Notes under the pieces: model-generated
The model's input: only the letters and a program-made list of their open reading frames with translations
Told to the model about the DNA's origin: nothing
Database searches by the model: none
Shown here: positions 32,778-40,900 of the stretch, in pieces
How the letters are laid out: every line of letters begins with the position of its first letter
How positions within the stretch are numbered: the first letter of the stretch is position 1
Assembly: GCF_003287935.1 (NCBI RefSeq)
Contig: NZ_CP030287.1
Location: 4,244,267 to 4,308,266 of the forward strand
Direction of reading: 5' to 3'
From: Streptomyces sp. ICC1
GTDB taxonomy: Bacteria; Actinomycetota; Actinomycetes; Streptomycetales; Streptomycetaceae
DNA: 64,000 nucleotides
Position numbers and translations under genes: made by a program

Positions 32778-34091
32778 ATGCCTCCCGCTCATACCGGGGC
32801 ACCCGCCACCGCGGGTGCCTCCACCCCGTCGTCTCCCGCAGCGCCCGTCCAGGGCCCCGCCACCGCGGCGGCGCCCGCCGCCGAGGCGCACGAGCCCGGC
32901 CGCCCCGGCTACCGCCGCCTCAGCCTCGCGCTCTTCGCCGCCGGACTGGCCACGTTCGCCCTCCTCTACTCCACCCAGGCGCTGCTGCCCGCGATCTCCG
33001 CGGACTTCGGCGTGACGGCGGGTCAGGCCAGCTGGACGGTCTCCGCGGCCACCGGCGCGCTCGCGCTCTTCGTCCTGCCGCTCAGCGCGCTCTCGGAGCG
33101 CTTCGGCCGGACCCGGATGATGACCTGCTCGATGGCGGTCGCGGTCGGCGTCGGCCTGCTCGTGCCGTTCGCGCCGAACCTGGAGTGGCTGATCGCGCTG
33201 CGCGCCGTCCAGGGCGCGGCGATCGCCGGCATCCCGGCCTCCGCGATGGCGTACCTGGCGGAAGAGGTCAAGCCGAAGGCACTGGTCGCCGCGATCGGCC
33301 TGTTCGTGGCGGGCAACTCCATCGGCGGCATGAGCGGCCGCCTCGTCACCGGCTGGGCGGCGCAGGCGTGGGGCTGGCGCGGCGGGGTGCTGACCGTCGG
33401 CCTGATGTCGCTGGCCTGCGCGGCGGCCTTCCTGGCCCTCCTCCCCCGGGCCCGGTTCTTCCGGCCGGCCTCACTGAACCCGCGCGCGGTGGGGCGTACC
33501 GTCGCCGGCCATCTGCGCGACCCGCTGCTGCTGCGGCTGTACGGGATCGGCGCGCTGTTCATGACCGTGTTCGGGGCGGTGTACACCGTCATCGGCTACC
33601 GGCTGGTGGACGAGCCGTTCTCCCTCGGACAGGGCGTCATCGGCTCGATCTTCCTGGTCTACCTGGTCGGTACGGCCTCCTCGGCGGCCGCCGGTCAGCT
33701 GGTGGCCCGCACGGGCCGGCGCGGAGCGCTCTACCTGGCGGTGACCACGACCGCGCTGGGCCTGTTCCTGTCCCTCGCGGACTCCCTCACCGCGATCCTG
33801 CTGGGGCTGGTCCTGATCACGGCGGGCTTCTTCGCGGGCCACGCCGTGGCCTCGGCCGCGGTGAGCCGCACCGCGAAGACGGGCCGCGCGCAGGCCTCGG
33901 CGCTCTACCAGTCGGCGTACTACGTCGGCTCCAGCGCCGGCGGCACGCTCGGCGCCCTCGCCTACCACTCGGCGGGCTGGGCGGCCACGGTCACCATCGC
34001 GCTGCTCGCGGTCGCCGGCGTCGTCTCGATCACCCTGTACGGGTCGCACGCGGCCCGCGCGGCCCACGCGGCGGCGCTGCCCGCCCGCTGA
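32778..34091 (+). CDS. MFS transporter (YnfM/CynX-like)
   Basis: 437 residues, 12 spans after an Ala/Pro-rich tail of about 45 residues. LSLALFAAGLATFALLYSTQALLPAISADFGVTAGQASWTVSAATGALALFVLPLSALSERFGRTRMM carries the loop 2-3 MFS motif (SERFGRTRMM). VKPKALVAAIGLFVAGNSIGGMSGRLVTGWAAQAWGWRGGVLTVG is the motif-C/drug-efflux-like span 5. YnfM-type proteins export small amphipathic compounds; the substrate is unknown. Expression is probably governed by the divergent LysR protein. Confidence 0.9.
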   Translation: MPPAHTGAPATAGASTPSSPAAPVQGPATAAAPAAEAHEPGRPGYRRLSLALFAAGLATFALLYSTQALLPAISADFGVTAGQASWTVSAATGALALFVLPLSALSERFGRTRMMTCSMAVAVGVGLLVPFAPNLEWLIALRAVQGAAIAGIPASAMAYLAEEVKPKALVAAIGLFVAGNSIGGMSGRLVTGWAAQAWGWRGGVLTVGLMSLACAAAFLALLPRARFFRPASLNPRAVGRTVAGHLRDPLLLRLYGIGALFMTVFGAVYTVIGYRLVDEPFSLGQGVIGSIFLVYLVGTASSAAAGQLVARTGRRGALYLAVTTTALGLFLSLADSLTAILLGLVLITAGFFAGHAVASAAVSRTAKTGRAQASALYQSAYYVGSSAGGTLGALAYHSAGWAATVTIALLAVAGVVSITLYGSHAARAAHAAALPAR

Positions 34092-34158
34092 CGGCCTGAC
34101 GCGATGGCGCACCGGCGCCCTGCCGTACCGACGGACCCGGGTGGCATGATCGCCGGTC

Positions 34159-35382
34159 ATGCCCCTAGTCAACTTTCATCTGGTCCTCGGTGACACGGTC
34201 AGCATGATCTGTCCGGCCCGCGTCGTGGAGGACCGCCCCGACGGCCTGCTGCTGTGGATAGCCCCGGGCTCGCCGGTCTGGCGCGCCGAGCTCCCGCCCG
34301 GCGCCCACCTGCGGGACCTGCCGCCGGGCGGCTCGTACCCGCTGCGGGCGAGCCGGTGGCGGCGCGGGGGCGCGCTGATCCTCCAGCCGGCCGGGGCCGG
34401 GCACGCGGTGTGGTGGACCTTCACCGAGGAGCAGGAGTTCCGGGGCTGGTACGTCAACCTCGAGTCCCGTGCCCGGTCCGGTGCGGATGTCCGCGTGATC
34501 GACCAGGAGCTGGACATCACGGTCACCCCGGACCGGGTGTGGCGGTGGAAGGACGAGGAGTCCTTCGCCGCGAAGACGGGGCACCCGGTGTACTGGACCG
34601 CGGCCGAGGCCGCCGGGATACGCGCGGAGGGCGAGCGCGTGGCGGCGCTCGTCGAAGCGGCCGCCTTCCCCTTCGACGGCACGTGGTGCGATTTCCGCCC
34701 GCCGGCGTCGTGGACGGTGCCGACCCTTCCGGCGCTGCCGCTGGGCGAGGTCACCGTTCCCTCGGGGGTGCTCGTCCTGGGCAAGGCGGGCTGGATCGAC
34801 TACCGGCGGGACGGGGACGGGCCCTGGTCCGAGCAGGCCTTCGCCGCGGCGGCAGCGGGCGGCGGCCACGTCCACGACGGCGAGGCCGCCGCGCCCGCGA
34901 CGTGGGGGTACGAGGCGATGGCCGTCCCGGCCGCCACCGACCGGCCGCTCCCGGTCCGGGCGTGGACCGCGCCCTCCCCGTTCGACGGCGAGCCGGTGAT
35001 CTCGGTCCTCGAGGTCGCGCTCGGCCTCCCTTGGGACCACGCAGCCCACGGCCCCGGCCCGGTCCCCCTCGGCGACCTCCCGGTCGACCGCTGCGGCATG
35101 GTCCTGGGCGACGCCCGGGCGCTGGACGCGTTCGAGGGCCGGGGCGGAGAGTGGCGCGCAGACCGGGCGGACCACCCGCTGCGGGCCGGGGTCGTCGAGG
35201 TCGGGGGGTGCCGGGTGCTCGGGCTCGGGTGGGACGGTGGGGACCACTCCATGCGGCACCGGGGGGAGCGGGCGTACGGGCAGGTGTACCCGGTGTCGCT
35301 GGAGGAGCGCGCGGGTGAGAGCGTGCTGCGGTGGACCATCCCGGCGTACGGAGCGCCGGGCGACGGGGAAGACGAGGACTGA
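34159..35382 (+). CDS. DUF402-domain protein with an unrecognised C-terminal domain
   Basis: 407 residues. Residues 1-185 match DUF402 (VVEDRPDGLLLWIAPGSPVWRAELP...HAVWWTFTEEQEFRGWYVNLESRA...DQELDITVTPDRVWRWKDEESF), a family related to RNA-binding FAU-1 and nucleoside-diphosphate phosphohydrolases. Residues 190-400 form a second domain (GEVTVPSGVLVLGKAGWIDYRRDGDGPW...CGMVLGDARALDAF...GLGWDGGDHSMRHRGERAYGQVYPVSLE) that I do not recognise. DUF402 proteins usually stop near residue 200, so this is a fusion. One base separates its stop from the GTG of the next gene, indicating coupling with the hypothetical protein downstream. Confidence 0.72.
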   Translation: MPLVNFHLVLGDTVSMICPARVVEDRPDGLLLWIAPGSPVWRAELPPGAHLRDLPPGGSYPLRASRWRRGGALILQPAGAGHAVWWTFTEEQEFRGWYVNLESRARSGADVRVIDQELDITVTPDRVWRWKDEESFAAKTGHPVYWTAAEAAGIRAEGERVAALVEAAAFPFDGTWCDFRPPASWTVPTLPALPLGEVTVPSGVLVLGKAGWIDYRRDGDGPWSEQAFAAAAAGGGHVHDGEAAAPATWGYEAMAVPAATDRPLPVRAWTAPSPFDGEPVISVLEVALGLPWDHAAHGPGPVPLGDLPVDRCGMVLGDARALDAFEGRGGEWRADRADHPLRAGVVEVGGCRVLGLGWDGGDHSMRHRGERAYGQVYPVSLEERAGESVLRWTIPAYGAPGDGEDED

Positions 35383-35383
35383 C

Positions 35384-36361
35384 GTGCCGTTCCTGCCCTA
35401 CGCCTACCGGGTGACCAAGTACGACCCCGCCGACCGGGCGCCCGACGGGACCTACCGGGGGTCGGAGGACACCGACAGCGACCACGGGCCGGTCGAGGCC
35501 GCGTACCTGGAGGCCGTCGCGGCCTTCGCCGACGAGAGCGGGATCGAGGCGCTCACCGTGCGGGAACCGCGGGTCCCCGGCGGGTCCGGGTCCGCTCACT
35601 TCGGGCGGGAGCCGGCGGTGGAGGGGTACGGGCTGACCAGGCTGTTCCCGGGCGGCCCGGCCGGTTTCCACGACGGGGCGCGGGTGACGGTACCGGTCGC
35701 GCTCGAGCTCCTGCGCGGCATGCTCCGCGGCGACGGCCCCTACTGCCGACTGGAGGGGGCGGAGGGGGCGCGCGAGGTCTTCGCCGTGGAGGTCGGGTGG
35801 GACCTGTACGTCTACGTCGGCTCCCACACGTCCTGCGAGGGGGCCGTGGCCCGCACCTGGGAGCTCGGGATCTTCGCGGAGCCGATCGAGGTCTCGCCGT
35901 ACGAACCCGAGTTCGACGGCCCGTACGAGCTGCGGCCCGCCGACGAGGGGTTCTGGGAGCAGGTCCGGGCGAGCGCGGCCCGCGGCGAGGCGGGACTGAT
36001 CGAGGAGCAGCACGCCTGGACGCGCTGGCACCGGATCGGCAGCGGCAGGTCGCTCGACGCCGTGCGGGCCGGGCTCGCGCCGCGCGCGCTCCTGCACGTC
36101 TGGCCGGGGCTGTCGGCCGACACCGCCGGGCTGCTCGCGGGGCTCCCCGGGGAGTTCAGCCTCGAGTGCGTGTGGGAGGACGCGGACGGCCGGATCTCGA
36201 GCGCTCACGTCGACGAGGAGGACCGCGCGGAGCTGGCGCAGGTGCTCGCCGGGGCCCGGGCCGCGGCACTGCTGCCGGTCTACGCCGACGAGCACCACCC
36301 CCTGGTCACCGCCGTGCTCCCCGACGCGGACGGGGTGGTGCGGGCCCGGTGGGCACGCTAG
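35384..36361 (+). CDS. Conserved hypothetical protein
   Basis: 325 residues from GTG 35384, reading VPFLPYAYRVTKYDPADRAPDGTYRGSEDTDSDHGPVEAAYLEAVAAFADESGI. Similar proteins beginning MPFLPYAYxVTKYDPADR are familiar from Streptomyces, with no assigned function. It is acidic and soluble, with no signal or membrane span. The C-terminal part (LHVWPGLSADTAGLLAGLPGEFSLECVWEDADGRISSAHVDEEDRAELAQVLAGARAAALLPVYADEHHPLVTAVLPDADGVVRARW) looks like a compact alpha/beta unit. It is coupled to the DUF402 gene immediately upstream; the pair may work together. Confidence 0.75.
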   Translation: MPFLPYAYRVTKYDPADRAPDGTYRGSEDTDSDHGPVEAAYLEAVAAFADESGIEALTVREPRVPGGSGSAHFGREPAVEGYGLTRLFPGGPAGFHDGARVTVPVALELLRGMLRGDGPYCRLEGAEGAREVFAVEVGWDLYVYVGSHTSCEGAVARTWELGIFAEPIEVSPYEPEFDGPYELRPADEGFWEQVRASAARGEAGLIEEQHAWTRWHRIGSGRSLDAVRAGLAPRALLHVWPGLSADTAGLLAGLPGEFSLECVWEDADGRISSAHVDEEDRAELAQVLAGARAAALLPVYADEHHPLVTAVLPDADGVVRARWAR

Positions 36362-36453
36362 GGCGACGTTTCGCCACCGCGTGCCGGGCTGCGGTTGTCA
36401 GAGGCCTCGGGTAGTTTCCGAAGCATCCACAACCAGTAGGGGGATCAAGGGAC

Positions 36454-37455
36454 ATGACGGAGACCACCGACCTCGGACCCGGGCTGGACGCCGCGCTGGA
36501 CCGGTACCGCGTCGAACTCACCGGCTACTGCTACCGGATGCTCGGCTCCGCCTTCGACGCCGAGGACGCGGTGCAGGACACGTACATCCGTGCCTGGCGC
36601 AGCTTCGCCACGTTCGAAGGGCGCTCCTCCCTGCGCTCGTGGCTGTACCGGATCGCCACGAACGTCTGCCTGGACCTGCTGACCGCGGGGAACAAGCGGG
36701 CCCGCCCGATGGATTTGAGCGCCCCGCAGCACCAGGCCTCCGCCCAGCTCAACGAGCGGCCCGAGGTGACCTGGCTGGAGCCGGTCCCGGACGGCCGGGT
36801 GCTGCCGCAGACCGCCGACCCGGCGGAGATGGCGCTGGCCAAGGAGTCCGTACGCCTCGCCTTCGTCGCGGCGCTCCAGCACCTGCCGGCCAAACAGCGC
36901 GCGGTGCTGATCCTGCGCGAGGTGCTGGCCTGGAAGGCGGACGAGGTCGCGACGCTGCTGGACACCACCGTCGCGTCGGTCAACAGCGCCCTGCAACGGG
37001 CCCGGGCGACGCTCGCCGCCACCCGCATGCGCGAGAGCGAGGCCGCGGACCCACTGGACAGCGACCAGGCGAAGCTGCTGGAGCAGTACCTCTCCGCCTT
37101 CGAGGCGTATGACATCACCCGCCTGACCGCCCTCCTGCACGAGGACGCGGTGCTGTCGATGCCGCCGTTCGACCTGTGGCTCCAGGGCCACGCGGACATC
37201 GCGGCCTGGCACCTGAACCAGGGCATCGGCTGCAAGGGCTCACGCCTGGTCCCGACCACGGCGAACGGCATGCCGGCCTTCGGCCAGTACCGGCCCCGCG
37301 AGGACGGGCGGCCGGGCTGGACCCCGTGGGCGCTCCAGGTGCTGGAGGTGTCAGACGGGAAGATCGTCGGGCTCAACGCCTTCCTCGACACCGCCCGGTG
37401 GTTCCCGCTCTTCGGGCTCCCCGAGCAGCTCGACGAGTCCTACGAGGTCCAGTAG
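36454..37455 (+). CDS. RNA polymerase sigma-70 factor, SigG-like ECF with C-terminal SnoaL domain
   Basis: 333 residues. Region 2 is RVELTGYCYRMLGSAFDAEDAVQDTYIRAWRSFATFEGRSSLRSWLYRIATNVCLDLLTAGNKRARPMDLS. Region 4 is RLAFVAALQHLPAKQRAVLILREVLAWKADEVATLLDTTVASVNSALQRARATL. From about 205 a SnoaL_2 domain follows (KLLEQYLSAFEAYDITRLTALLHEDAVLSMPPFDLWLQGHADIAAWHL...FGQYRPREDGRPGWTPWALQVLEVSDGKIVGLNAFLD). Sigma factors with SnoaL tails have no separate anti-sigma; the tail is thought to regulate activity. GGGGGATCAAGGG precedes ATG 36454. The last 105 nt overlap the convergent STAS gene. Confidence 0.9.
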   Translation: MTETTDLGPGLDAALDRYRVELTGYCYRMLGSAFDAEDAVQDTYIRAWRSFATFEGRSSLRSWLYRIATNVCLDLLTAGNKRARPMDLSAPQHQASAQLNERPEVTWLEPVPDGRVLPQTADPAEMALAKESVRLAFVAALQHLPAKQRAVLILREVLAWKADEVATLLDTTVASVNSALQRARATLAATRMRESEAADPLDSDQAKLLEQYLSAFEAYDITRLTALLHEDAVLSMPPFDLWLQGHADIAAWHLNQGIGCKGSRLVPTTANGMPAFGQYRPREDGRPGWTPWALQVLEVSDGKIVGLNAFLDTARWFPLFGLPEQLDESYEVQ

Positions 37456-37686
37456 GGCGCGCAGCGCGGGGCCGGCCCCGATGACCCGGAAGGGCCGGCC
37501 CCCTGCGGCGAGCCGGAGCCTGGCCAGGGCCTCGACGGCGGCGAGGCCGGGGGCGGTGACGGCCCCAGCGTCGCACTCCACGGCCGTGGCCCCGTCCTCG
37601 TACAGGCGGGCCAGGCGGGCGCACAGCCGCGCGGTGTCGTGTCCGGCCGGGCCGGGTCCGGGCAGTACGAGCCGTCTGATCGTCAC
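37351..37686 (-). CDS. STAS-domain protein
   Basis: 111 residues from GTG 37686: VTIRRLVLPGPGPAGHDTARLCARLARLYEDGATAVECDAGAVTAPGLAAVEALARLRLAAGGRPFRVIGAGPALRALLDLVGLVELLG, followed by an acidic tail (EPEEREPPGGVEEGVEPDD). The beta-alpha order and the GxxLRxLLDLxGLxxVLG ending are those of stand-alone STAS/anti-anti-sigma-like proteins in Streptomyces. The usual phosphorylatable Ser/Thr seems replaced by the GAVTAP turn, where Thr could serve. Its tail lies antisense to the sigma gene for 105 nt; a partner relation with that sigma factor is tempting but unproven. Confidence 0.68.
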   Translation of the reverse strand: MTIRRLVLPGPGPAGHDTARLCARLARLYEDGATAVECDAGAVTAPGLAAVEALARLRLAAGGRPFRVIGAGPALRALLDLVGLVELLGEPEEREPPGGVEEGVEPDDLPV

Positions 37687-37806
37687 GTGGGGGTGACTCC
37701 CCCACCTGCCGGAACTCATCGGCGGGCGCACGGAACGGCCGGATGAAGCCTGCCCACCGGGCCACCTGTGCCGGCTGGAGCACCGGCGCGGGCCCGGGCA
37801 CGGCGA

Positions 37807-37838
37807 AGCCCTCCCCCTCATGGAGCCGGGGAAGGGCT
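37807..37838 (-). terminator. Hairpin downstream of deoA
   Basis: AGCCCT plus CCCC pair with GGGG plus AGGGCT across a bulged A, 22 nt after the deoA stop. It ends the nucleoside operon before the STAS gene. Confidence 0.6.
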
Positions 37839-37859
37839 CGGCCTCGGTCCTGCGCGGTG

Positions 37860-39137
37860 TTACGCGATGCGGTCCAGGACGATCGGGGTCGCCGAGAAGG
37901 CCGTGCCGGCCGCGGCGATGTCGAAGGTGCCGTCCAGCGCCGCGAGGGCGTAGTCGAACTTCTCCGGGGTGTCCGTGTGCAGGGTCATCAGGGGCTGGCC
38001 CGCCGTGACCGTGTCGCCCGGCTTCGCGTGCATCTCGATGCCCGCGCCCGCCTGGACCGGGTCCTCCTTGCGGGCGCGGCCCGCGCCCAGGCGCCAGGCG
38101 CCGACGCCGACGCCGTACGCGTCGAGGCGCGTGAGCACGCCCGACGCGGGGGCGGTGACCACGTGCTGCTCGCGGGCCACGGGCAGGGCCGCGTCCGGGT
38201 CGCCGCCCTGGGCCGCGATCATCCGGCGCCACACGTCCATCGCGGAGCCGTCGGCCAGCGCCTTCGCCGGGTCGGCGTCCTTGATGCCCGCCGCGTCCAG
38301 CATCTCGCGGGCCAGGGCCAGGGTCAGCTCGACCACGTCCGAGGGGCCGCCGCCGGCCAGCACCTCGACCGATTCGCGGATCTCCAGCGCGTTGCCGGCG
38401 GTGAGGCCGAGCGGGGTGGACATGTCGGTGAGCAGGGCGACCGTCTTGACGCCCGAGTCGGTGCCCAGGCCCACCATGGTCCGGGCCAGCTCGCGGGCGT
38501 CCTCGATGTTCTTCATGAAGGCGCCGGTGCCGACCTTCACGTCCAGGACGAGCGAGCCCGTGCCCTCGGCGATCTTCTTCGACATGATCGAGGAGGCGAT
38601 CAGCGGGATGGCCTCGACGGTGCCGGTCACGTCGCGCAGCGCGTAGAGCTTCTTGTCCGCCGGGGCCAGGCCGTCGCCGGCCGCGCAGATGACGGCGCCG
38701 GTGGTCTCCAGGACGTGCAGCATCTCCTCGTTGGAGAGCAGCGCGCGCCAGCCGGGGATGGACTCCAGCTTGTCCAGGGTGCCGCCGGTGTGGCCGAGGC
38801 CGCGGCCGGAGAGCTGGGGCACGGCCGCGCCGCAGGCGGCGACGAGCGGGGCCAGCGGCAGGGTGATCTTGTCGCCGACGCCGCCCGTGGAGTGCTTGTC
38901 CGCGGTCGGGCGGGAGAGGGAGTCGAAGTTCATCCGCTCGCCGCTCGCGATCATCGCGGCGGTCCAGCGGGCGATCTCGGTGCGGTTCATGCCGTTGAGC
39001 AGGATGGCCATCGCCAGCGCCGACATCTGCTCGTCGGCGACCACACCGCGCGTGTACGCGTCGATGACCCAGTCGATCTGCTCGGGGCTCAGTTCACCGC
39101 GGTCCCGCTTGGTGCGGATGACGGAGATGACGTCCAT
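37860..39137 (-). CDS. deoA: Thymidine phosphorylase
   Basis: 425 residues. The pyrimidine-nucleoside phosphorylase landmarks are all present: DVISVIRTKRDRGELSPEQIDWVIDAYTRGVVADEQMSALAMAILLNGM, SLSRPTADKHSTGGVGDKITLPLAPLVAACGAAVPQLSGRGLGHTGGTLDKLESIPGW (the family signature), SSIMSKKIAEGTGSLVLDVKVGTGAFM and AGNALEIRESVEVLAGGGPSDV. It cleaves thymidine or deoxyuridine with phosphate. ATG 39137 follows GGAAG; the longer frame from 39161 would run through the operator. It is the last gene of the nucleoside uptake and salvage locus, 108 nt after cdd, with its own operator copy, suggesting an internal promoter. Confidence 0.96.
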   Translation of the reverse strand: MDVISVIRTKRDRGELSPEQIDWVIDAYTRGVVADEQMSALAMAILLNGMNRTEIARWTAAMIASGERMNFDSLSRPTADKHSTGGVGDKITLPLAPLVAACGAAVPQLSGRGLGHTGGTLDKLESIPGWRALLSNEEMLHVLETTGAVICAAGDGLAPADKKLYALRDVTGTVEAIPLIASSIMSKKIAEGTGSLVLDVKVGTGAFMKNIEDARELARTMVGLGTDSGVKTVALLTDMSTPLGLTAGNALEIRESVEVLAGGGPSDVVELTLALAREMLDAAGIKDADPAKALADGSAMDVWRRMIAAQGGDPDAALPVAREQHVVTAPASGVLTRLDAYGVGVGAWRLGAGRARKEDPVQAGAGIEMHAKPGDTVTAGQPLMTLHTDTPEKFDYALAALDGTFDIAAAGTAFSATPIVLDRIA

Positions 39138-39151
39138 GGAAGTGCTTCCTT

Positions 39152-39163
39152 CTACGCGCATAG
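39152..39163 (-). promoter_or_regulatory. Nucleoside-regulon operator copy 2 (deoA)
   Basis: CTACGCGCATAG, one mismatch from the palindrome CTACGCGCGTAG, 15-26 nt upstream of the deoA start. Confidence 0.65.
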
Positions 39164-39245
39164 AGACAGGAGAGGGGTTACCGGTGACCGGTGGTGGAAG
39201 GACGGCGGCCCCCCGCCCGGCAGGGGCGGAGGGCCGTCGGTACGG

Positions 39246-39638
39246 CTATCTCAGATGGTCGGGCCCGAAGGCCTGCGGCAGCATCGCGGAGAGCGGCAGG
39301 ACGCCCTCGGGCGTCTCCACCTGGAGCTCGGCGCCGCCGAACTCGAACAGCAGCTGGCGGCAGCGCCCGCACGGGACGAGGATCTCGCCCTTGCCGTCCA
39401 CGCACGTGAAGTGCGTCAGCCGGCCGCCGCCCGTGGCCTGGAGGGAGGAGACCAGGCCGCATTCGGCGCACAGGCCGAGCCCGTAGCTGGCGTTCTCCAC
39501 GTTGCAGCCGACGACGGTGCGCCCGTCGTCGACCAGCGCCGCGACGCCGACCGGGAAGCCCGAGTACGGGGCGTACGCCCGGGACATGGCCTCCCGGGCG
39601 GCCTCGCGCAGGGACTCCCAGTCGGGAGCGGTGCTCAC
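39246..39638 (-). CDS. cdd: Cytidine deaminase
   Basis: 130 residues, the tetrameric short form. The zinc site is CNVENASYGLGLCAECGLVSSLQATG (catalytic Glu next to Cys) plus VPCGRCRQLLFEFGG; AYAPYSGFPVGVAALVDDGRTVVGCNVENA is the nucleoside-binding block. It converts cytidine and deoxycytidine to uridine forms. GTG 39638 shares four bases with the permease stop, so translation is coupled to import. Confidence 0.95.
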   Translation of the reverse strand: MSTAPDWESLREAAREAMSRAYAPYSGFPVGVAALVDDGRTVVGCNVENASYGLGLCAECGLVSSLQATGGGRLTHFTCVDGKGEILVPCGRCRQLLFEFGGAELQVETPEGVLPLSAMLPQAFGPDHLR

Positions 39639-40900
39639 TTGCCCTGGCCCTTGCGGTACGGCATGCCGTCCGCCTTCGGCATCCGCAGGCGCTGCGCGGA
39701 CAGCGCGAGCACCAGCAGCGTGGTCAGGTACGGGGCGGCGTCGACGAACTGGCTGGGCACCGCGTCGGTCAGCGCGTACCAGACGAACAGCAGCACGGCG
39801 AAGGCCGCGGAGATGCCGGCCTGGACGTACTTCTTCTTGTACAGCTGCCAGGCCACGACCAGCACGAGGAGGATCGCGAGGAGCAGCAGCATCGCGTGGA
39901 CGTTCTCCGCGCCGCCGCGCAGCTTGAGGCTGTCGGTGAAGCCGAACAGGCCGGCGCCCAGCGCCATGCCGCCCGGCATCCAGTTGCCGAAGATCATCGC
40001 GGCGAGGCCGATGTAGCCGCGGCCGCCGGTCTGGCCCTCCTGGTAGATCGGGCTGGCCACGATCGACAGGAACACGCCGCCCAGGCCCGCGAGGGCGCCC
40101 GAGACGATGACGGCGATGTACTTGTACTTGTAGACGTTGACGCCGAGCGATTCGGCGGCGACGGGGTTCTCGCCGCAGGAGCGCAGCCGCAGGCCGAAGG
40201 TGGTGCGCCACAGCACCCACCAGGTGCCGGGGATCAGCAGCAGCGCGACGACGGTCAGCAGCGACAGGCCGGTGACCAGCCCGCCGATGACGCCGGCGAG
40301 GTCCGAGATGAAGAACCAGTGCTTGCCCTGGAGGGTCGACATCCAGTCCGACAGCCCTGGCACCGTGATCTTGTAGATCGGCTCGACGCGCGGGGACTGC
40401 TTGGAGGAACCGCCCGCGGCGTCCGCGAAGGTGAAGTTCGACAGGTACTGGGTGAAGCCCAGCGCCAGGATGTTGATGGCCACACCGGAGACGATGTGGT
40501 TGACGTTGAAGGTGACCGTGATGATCGCGTGCAGCAGGCCGCCGATGGCGCCGCCGATCAGACCGGCCATGACGCCGGTCCACGGGCCCCACTGGTAGCC
40601 GGCCCAGGCACCGAACCAGGTGCCGAGGATCATCATGCCTTCGAGGCCGATGTTGACGACGCCCGCGCGCTCGGCCCACAGGCCGCCGAGTCCGGCGAGG
40701 CCGATCGGCACGGCGAGGGAGAGCGCCCCGGAGACCTGGCCGACCGAGGTCAGGTCGTTCGCGCCGCTGATCACGCGGACCAGCGAGATCAGCGCGAGGC
40801 CGCCCGCGATGATCAGCATCATCCACGGGAGGGTGAGCTTCTTGCGGCCGCCCGGCTTCTTGGGGGCGGCGCTCGTCGCGGAAACGGTGCTGGTGCTCAC
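39635..40900 (-). CDS. Nucleoside ABC transporter permease (YufQ-like)
   Basis: 421 residues from GTG 40900, overlapping the other permease by 4 nt. About ten hydrophobic spans; the BPD_transp_2 block GLGGLWAERAGVVNIGLEGMMILGTWFGAWAGY, then NVNHIVSGVAINILALGFTQYLSNF, TTFGLRLRSCGENPVAAESLGVNVYKYKYIAVIVSGALAGLGGVFLSI and GRGYIGLAAMIFGNWMPGGMALGAGLFGF. These match the second permease of BmpA-type nucleoside importers. The C-terminal third has three extra spans beyond the core fold (AILLVLVVAWQLYKKKYVQAGISAAFAVLLFVWYAL, TTLLVLALSAQRL). Confidence 0.92.
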   Translation of the reverse strand: MSTSTVSATSAAPKKPGGRKKLTLPWMMLIIAGGLALISLVRVISGANDLTSVGQVSGALSLAVPIGLAGLGGLWAERAGVVNIGLEGMMILGTWFGAWAGYQWGPWTGVMAGLIGGAIGGLLHAIITVTFNVNHIVSGVAINILALGFTQYLSNFTFADAAGGSSKQSPRVEPIYKITVPGLSDWMSTLQGKHWFFISDLAGVIGGLVTGLSLLTVVALLLIPGTWWVLWRTTFGLRLRSCGENPVAAESLGVNVYKYKYIAVIVSGALAGLGGVFLSIVASPIYQEGQTGGRGYIGLAAMIFGNWMPGGMALGAGLFGFTDSLKLRGGAENVHAMLLLLAILLVLVVAWQLYKKKYVQAGISAAFAVLLFVWYALTDAVPSQFVDAAPYLTTLLVLALSAQRLRMPKADGMPYRKGQGK

